A stretch of DNA of 64,000 nucleotides from Trichomonas tenax (Eukaryota > Parabasalia > Trichomonadida > Trichomonadidae), in NCBI GenBank assembly GCA_023091735.1, contig JALKBU010000032.1, forward strand, positions 59,081 through 123,080, in the 5' to 3' direction. Below, piece by piece: positions 60,201 through 64,000 of this stretch. A program made the position numbers and the translations under genes. The notes under the pieces are model-generated. The model worked only from the letters and a program-made list of their open reading frames with translations. It was not told the origin of the DNA and did no database searches. The stretch's first letter is position 1. Each line of letters opens with the position of its first letter.

Positions 60201-60292
60201 TTATTTCTATCGAGGAAAAAACAAATTAACAATGTCTTACAATGGTTGAATTTGAATGGAAAGAACACATCCAATAGATAACGCAGTGTCAT
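57233..60292 (-). pseudogene. Large ankyrin-type protein, multiply disrupted
   Basis: About 3 kb of minus-strand coding remnants in consistent order. It probably begins at the ATG at 60292 (MTLRYLLDVFF), shifts frame near 60200, and is open to 59680. It restarts at 59658-59233, shows fragments to 58718, then a long piece at 58220-57708, and ends at 57233. Ankyrin identity is clear near 57690-57770: after a shift at the six-base run 57757-57762 the sequence reads TPLMNAIERGCADQFIEAGA. A TGA at 57638-57640 interrupts the following piece, where a codon such as TGG would fit. The other segments look like the helical head and divergent ankyrin units of trichomonad proteins. At least five lesions; not functional as read. 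Confidence 0.7.
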
Positions 60293-60663
60293 TATTCTAC
60301 ATATATACAATGATGCAAGTTCTCATCTTTTCAATATCTTGAAATTTGTTGCATAAAGACAAATATCAAAACAATATGAATCAAAATATTTATAAAAATA
60401 AATTTGTGATGAAATTGGAAATATTTATAAGTCTAAACGTGAAATTCGATAAAATATTTTGATTAGCATAATAAAATACGCTCAAACTTAAGATATGTCT
60501 TCCTTATTGTTAAGCAAAAATATATTATCATGAAATAACTCCTAGAATTTGATAGAATGTGACATATAACTAAGATTAAGAATTTTGTCATGTAAAGTGA
60601 ATATTTTTGTGTAAAGAGCCAATTGATTATATCTTTCAAAAATAACCTTAGCAAAATTTTAAA
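60293..60663. other. Intergenic upstream of the Rab gene
   Basis: AT-rich, no initiator close to the Rab start and no other feature seen. Confidence 0.45.
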
Positions 60664-61254
60664 ATGTCTAAAGCACAATCGATTAAAGTTGTTCTTCTCG
60701 GAGATTCATCATGCGGGAAAACATCACTGACCCGTGCTTGGATGCTCGAAGACACACCTACGAAGACAGAAGCTACTGTTGGCGCATCTTTTCAACGTCA
60801 ATTTGTCGATCTAGACGATGTACAGTATTGTATTGATATATGGGATACTGCTGGTGATGAAAAGTACTCTTCTACAATTCCGATTTACTGCAGAAACGCT
60901 TGTGGAGCTTTTATTGTATTCGATCTTTCTCGTCCTGAGACATTCGAAAGTGTTAACAAGTGGATCGAAATCCTTAAGTCATCCGCTGGCGAAGTCCCAT
61001 TCATTCTTATTGGAAATAAAGTTGACTTAATTAATGGCTGTACTGACATGTATCAGCCGGCTGTGAACTTCGGCATTAAGAACAATGTCCAGTACTTTGA
61101 AACGAGCGCATTGTCAGGAGCAATGGTTGAAGAAGCATTTGGTTCATTAGAGATATTAGCTGTAAATGCAATGAAACAGACGATTGACAAACAGAAATTT
61201 ATAGATGTTCATAAGGATGGTGCTGTAACAGAGGAAGAGAAAGGTTGTTGTTAA
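60664..61254 (+). CDS. Rab-family small GTPase, 196 aa
   Basis: Membrane-traffic switch protein. All guanine-nucleotide motifs are present: P-loop GDSSCGKT (13-20), switch I threonine in EATVGASF (Thr38), WDTAGDEKY (60-68), GNKVDL (117-122) and ETSAL (146-150). The C-terminus ends in KGCC, a double-cysteine geranylgeranylation site for endomembranes. General features place it near the Rab5/Rab22-like endosomal group, but this is approximate. The notable change is Asp65 in place of the catalytic Gln of switch II (canonical WDTAGQE), which would be expected to lower or alter GTP hydrolysis. Complete frame from the first ATG. Confidence 0.92.
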   Translation: MSKAQSIKVVLLGDSSCGKTSLTRAWMLEDTPTKTEATVGASFQRQFVDLDDVQYCIDIWDTAGDEKYSSTIPIYCRNACGAFIVFDLSRPETFESVNKWIEILKSSAGEVPFILIGNKVDLINGCTDMYQPAVNFGIKNNVQYFETSALSGAMVEEAFGSLEILAVNAMKQTIDKQKFIDVHKDGAVTEEEKGCC

Positions 61255-61578
61255 TTATTTTTTTTATTATTTTAAAGGTTTTATCTGTGTGTGTGGTTTA
61301 CATGAAATATTTAACTTCTTTTTAAGTTATTTTCAGTATTCTGTGCATTAATTCGTTATATTTTGAAATAAAGAAATTTAATTCATAAGGTTTTTAGCTC
61401 GCTCCCTCCTAAATCAACAAAGCATCAACCGTTCATGACATTATTGATTCAGTGAAAATGATATAATTTTTTTGATAAAATATTTAGTCATGAAATTACA
61501 AAACAAACTTAATAACGAAATAAAACGTACAAAAACAACATATCAATTTTGATAGATAGTAAACATATTATAATAAGA
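61255..61578. other. Intergenic between convergent genes
   Basis: A T-rich run follows the Rab stop; nothing else recognised. Confidence 0.45.
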
Positions 61579-62757
61579 TTAGCAATGAATTGGCTGTGTA
61601 ATACCACGTGGCTGCAGCTTCCTTCTAACGATCTTTGGTGTCGAAGATACGGTAATGCTATTTGATGAACGCGATCTTTTAACTTGATTGCAAACTCCTT
61701 GCTTAATTACTTCATGCAACAAGCGTGTGATCTTCTTTCTTCTGTACATAAGATAAATTGCTGCATCTTCATCAAATTCGTGTGCTAATAATCTCTGTTT
61801 TAATGTTGCTGTGTCTATTCCTGCTTTTTCGCATTCTGCAGCGATCTCTTCGTCATATGTGAATGAATCTAATGTGTTTGCCGAGCAAGAATTTTTCTTT
61901 GTGAATTTTTCCAGTTCTTCAGCAATAGAATCAGAAAACCATGGATGTTTCCTTATTTCTGAGATAGTTATTCTCTTGTCAGGCTGCTTGCACAGCATCT
62001 TCTGCAGAAGATCTTTCAGCTCAGCAGAAATGAATCTTGGAAAGAAAGGCTCGGAAAATGCAATTTTCTGGAGAATTCTCTGTACATTAGCTTCAGCATC
62101 ATCGAACGGAAGTCTGCCAACAACTAATGTGTACAACAGAATGCCTGTGCTCCAAACATCCGCCTGTGTTGTATAGGCTTCTCTTTTGATCATTTCTGGC
62201 GGAACATAGGCAGGAGAACCACACGTTGTATTCAGATTCGGGTCATCCGCAGTAAAAGAGCGGCTGAAACCAAAATCTATTAATCTGACATTCTCGTTTT
62301 TATCAAGAAGCACGTTTTCAGCTTTAAGATCTCTGTGTGCGACCATCATATCGTTGTGAAGGAAGTCGAGGACGACGATTAACTGCGCAAAATACAATTT
62401 AGCTTGTTGTTCATCCATTTTTCCAAGCCTGTTTACAGACGCCAGAAGGTCTCCATTTGGCGCGAGTTCCATGGCGAAGTAGTGATAATTTGAGTCTTCG
62501 AGCTGCTCGTAGAATTGTGCGATCAATGGGTGATCTAGTTGTTTTAAGAAATTAGTTTCGCGTTCAAACCTTATTGTATTCGATTCTGAAGCGATTCTTT
62601 TCTTTGGAATGATTTTTACTGCGACTTCGACATCAGCTTTAATATTACGCGCGAGATATACGAAAGAAAATGAGCCAACGCCAATCTGCTGGATGAGCTT
62701 GTAGTTACCGATTGTCTCTGCGACAGAAAATTCTTCGCCATCAGGGATAAAAGTCAT
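61579..62757 (-). CDS. CAMK-group protein kinase, SNF1/AMPK-like, 392 aa
   Basis: Serine/threonine kinase with all catalytic landmarks: glycine loop GVGSFSFVY (26-34), VAVK lysine (Lys48), Glu67, HRDLKAEN (141-148), DFG (161-163), a CGSPAYVPPEM activation end (179-189) and closing HPWF (271-274). The CGSPxYxxPE signature and compact domain place it in the CAMK-like/SNF1-related group. A region at about 303-342 (EEIAAECEKAG, HEFDEDAAIYLMYRR) resembles the UBA-like segment that follows the kinase domain in SNF1-related kinases. The tail is basic and Ser-rich. The start is set to the ATG at 62757 because an initiator lies 11 bases upstream; the frame would otherwise extend to 62799. Confidence 0.92.
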   Translation of the reverse strand: MTFIPDGEEFSVAETIGNYKLIQQIGVGSFSFVYLARNIKADVEVAVKIIPKKRIASESNTIRFERETNFLKQLDHPLIAQFYEQLEDSNYHYFAMELAPNGDLLASVNRLGKMDEQQAKLYFAQLIVVLDFLHNDMMVAHRDLKAENVLLDKNENVRLIDFGFSRSFTADDPNLNTTCGSPAYVPPEMIKREAYTTQADVWSTGILLYTLVVGRLPFDDAEANVQRILQKIAFSEPFFPRFISAELKDLLQKMLCKQPDKRITISEIRKHPWFSDSIAEELEKFTKKNSCSANTLDSFTYDEEIAAECEKAGIDTATLKQRLLAHEFDEDAAIYLMYRRKKITRLLHEVIKQGVCNQVKRSRSSNSITVSSTPKIVRRKLQPRGITQPIHC

Positions 62758-62763
62758 TCTCAA

Positions 62764-62770
62764 AAAATGA
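62764..62770 (-). promoter_or_regulatory. Inr-like initiator deciding the start at 62757
   Basis: TCATTTT on the minus strand, A at 62768, 11 bases from the ATG at 62757 and inside the longer version of the frame, which argues against the upstream start. Confidence 0.6.
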
Positions 62771-64000
62771 TTAGCCAATAATTTCAATGGTGTTAACAAA
62801 ATATTGATAGTGTTCTCTCAAAATATTTTTTTGCTAAATCTTTCACGCGCATCTCTATCTATTGAATAAATATATTCCACCATCAAATCAATTAATTCAA
62901 TTTTAATTCAAAAATATATCCATTCATAAGAAAATAAGACTAATCTACAGTAAAATTTTTAAAATTGTATAGAATTTTCAAATATCAAAATTAAAAAACA
63001 TCTCACATCTTGTATGACTCAATTACGATAGCAAAGCTTTGATACAAAAATGGCCTCAAAAGGATAAATCAATATATTGAACTTCCGAATATTAATTGCC
63101 AAATTCACTGAAAAACATTGAGCTATTCAACTAATGAACTGCATTATGGATTAAGAGAACCTTATGCTTGCCGTTGCTATCAATAAAAGAGTATGACACT
63201 GTAAAACAATCAATCAATGACACTCATTTAATATATAGGTATCATCTGATTTGGAATAGTATTGCAATGATATACATTAGCAATCCCCTTTCTTATTCAG
63301 CTTTATTTGATACATTGTTGAGAATCGTTTTATTGATTTTAAAACGAAGCCTCAACAGTCTTAATATCAATAGATATTGATCTGCTTATTAGAAAGGCAT
63401 CATTAATTCTATGTTAAGAATGAATTATTTAAATCAAAAATAAATATTTATATTAAGCTTTGAGAGTTTGGATCTAAATTTTAATGCCTATAAAATATGC
63501 ATTTCAGATTAATTGATACTCATTTTCATAAATATTTTTTTTCATATTAATATTTTAATGATATTGATGGCTACAAATAGTTTTTCCTTTATATAGGAAA
63601 TAAGTAAATTAGTTGGTGTAAAACAAGATTCATCAAAAAGAAGAGAATAATGGTTTTGTCATGTAATTTGCCTTGACTTTTTTTTCTCGTTTACTCTTTT
63701 GAGTTTTGAGATTTTTAACGAGTGACCCCCTATAGATCAGATCTGATCTGATAAAACATTTATGTGCCTTTCTGGGGTTCTGTTTCCAGTGGTATCAATA
63801 ATATCTCTGCAAACAAAGACCAAGCCGCTAATCCAATATTATTTTGCTTAAACAAACACTATCTTGTATTGGGAGATGATGGAAGCTCTTCTCTTATCTT
63901 ATCTATTGTAGGTATAACTGCATGTTAATAATATAGATGTAGCCTATATTAAATCGCAGAATTTATAAATATATTAACAAAATCAATTATAATTAATACA
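62771..64000. other. Intergenic to window end
   Basis: AT-rich, no gene. The frame at 63168-63380 has no domain or initiator. A perfect 16-base palindrome AGATCAGATCTGATCT lies at 63734-63749, in a slightly more GC-rich patch (about 63720-63800) that may mark the edge of an unseen element. Confidence 0.4.

Noticed and set aside
63734..63749. 16-bp palindrome near the window end
   Set aside because: Composed of overlapping GATC words, short and without context; kept only as a note in the intergenic entry.
1..64000. tRNA, rRNA and CRISPR arrays
   Set aside because: I scanned by eye for TPsiC-like GGTTCRA words, rRNA-like conserved words and regularly spaced repeats with unique spacers, and found none. 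The 91-bp array is a degenerate tandem repeat, not CRISPR.
1..64000. Spliceosomal introns
   Set aside because: No trichomonad-type 5' GTAYGT with a 3' ACTAAC-like branch/acceptor was seen inside a broken gene; the breaks in pseudogenes are better explained by indels or stops.
1..64000. Maverick/Polinton or other autonomous transposon
   Set aside because: No integrase, polymerase, DDE transposase or reverse transcriptase motif in any frame; only the non-coding foldback element at 8597 looks mobile.

Overview
The window is AT-rich nuclear DNA of a protist. The gene families point to a trichomonad (Parabasalia): BspA-like leucine-rich repeat fragments, chlamydial-Pmp-like beta-helix surface proteins, DUF3447-type ankyrin proteins, a lysosomal DNase II, short Myb proteins, DYRK and CAMK kinases, a Rab ending in CC, and a large BEACH protein. 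Every recognised gene appears intronless, and many have a trichomonad-type initiator (Inr, consensus TCAYWWW) only about 5-30 bases upstream of the start codon. A Tritrichomonas-like species is plausible, but the species cannot be proved from the window alone.

Layout. 0-9.4 kb: DNase II, a broken BspA gene, a discoidin-like protein, a small chromo/Tudor-knot-like protein, an unknown single-pass membrane protein, then a decayed patch (beta-helix pseudogene, BspA pseudogene, a 103-bp-arm hairpin element, another surface-protein remnant). 9.8-20.4 kb: a DYRK-family kinase, a DUF5690-type transporter interrupted by two in-frame TAG codons, an eight-TM Wntless/TMEM181-like protein, a coiled-coil protein, two diverged copies of an unknown decayed sequence, and an ecto-apyrase. 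21-28.7 kb: a 993-residue coiled-coil protein, a five-unit ~91-bp tandem array with an Inr-like core in each unit, an unknown 202-residue protein, a beta-helix surface protein and a kelch protein. 29.4-52.2 kb: two giant genes transcribed divergently. One is a 2229-residue BEACH-family protein (minus strand). The other is a ~4990-residue protein (plus strand) built of five tandem FERM-like modules followed by a ~2900-residue helical rod. 52.2-64 kb: a frameshifted Myb gene, a tiny leucine-zipper-like gene, one intact and two broken ankyrin genes, a Rab GTPase with an altered switch II, and a CAMK/SNF1-like kinase.

How the genes work together. Trichomonad genes are usually transcribed singly, and nothing here looks like an operon. 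Shared themes are membrane and cytoskeleton (multi-FERM protein, BEACH, Rab, Wntless-like, coiled coils), the cell surface or lumen (apyrase, beta-helix, BspA, DNase II) and signalling (two kinases). About ten loci, mostly accessory families, are broken.

Most striking observations: the five-FERM talin-like giant (37198-52173), the Inr-bearing tandem array (24191-24650), the transporter with two TAG codons in one otherwise open frame (12515-13972), and the 103-bp inverted repeat (8597-8831).
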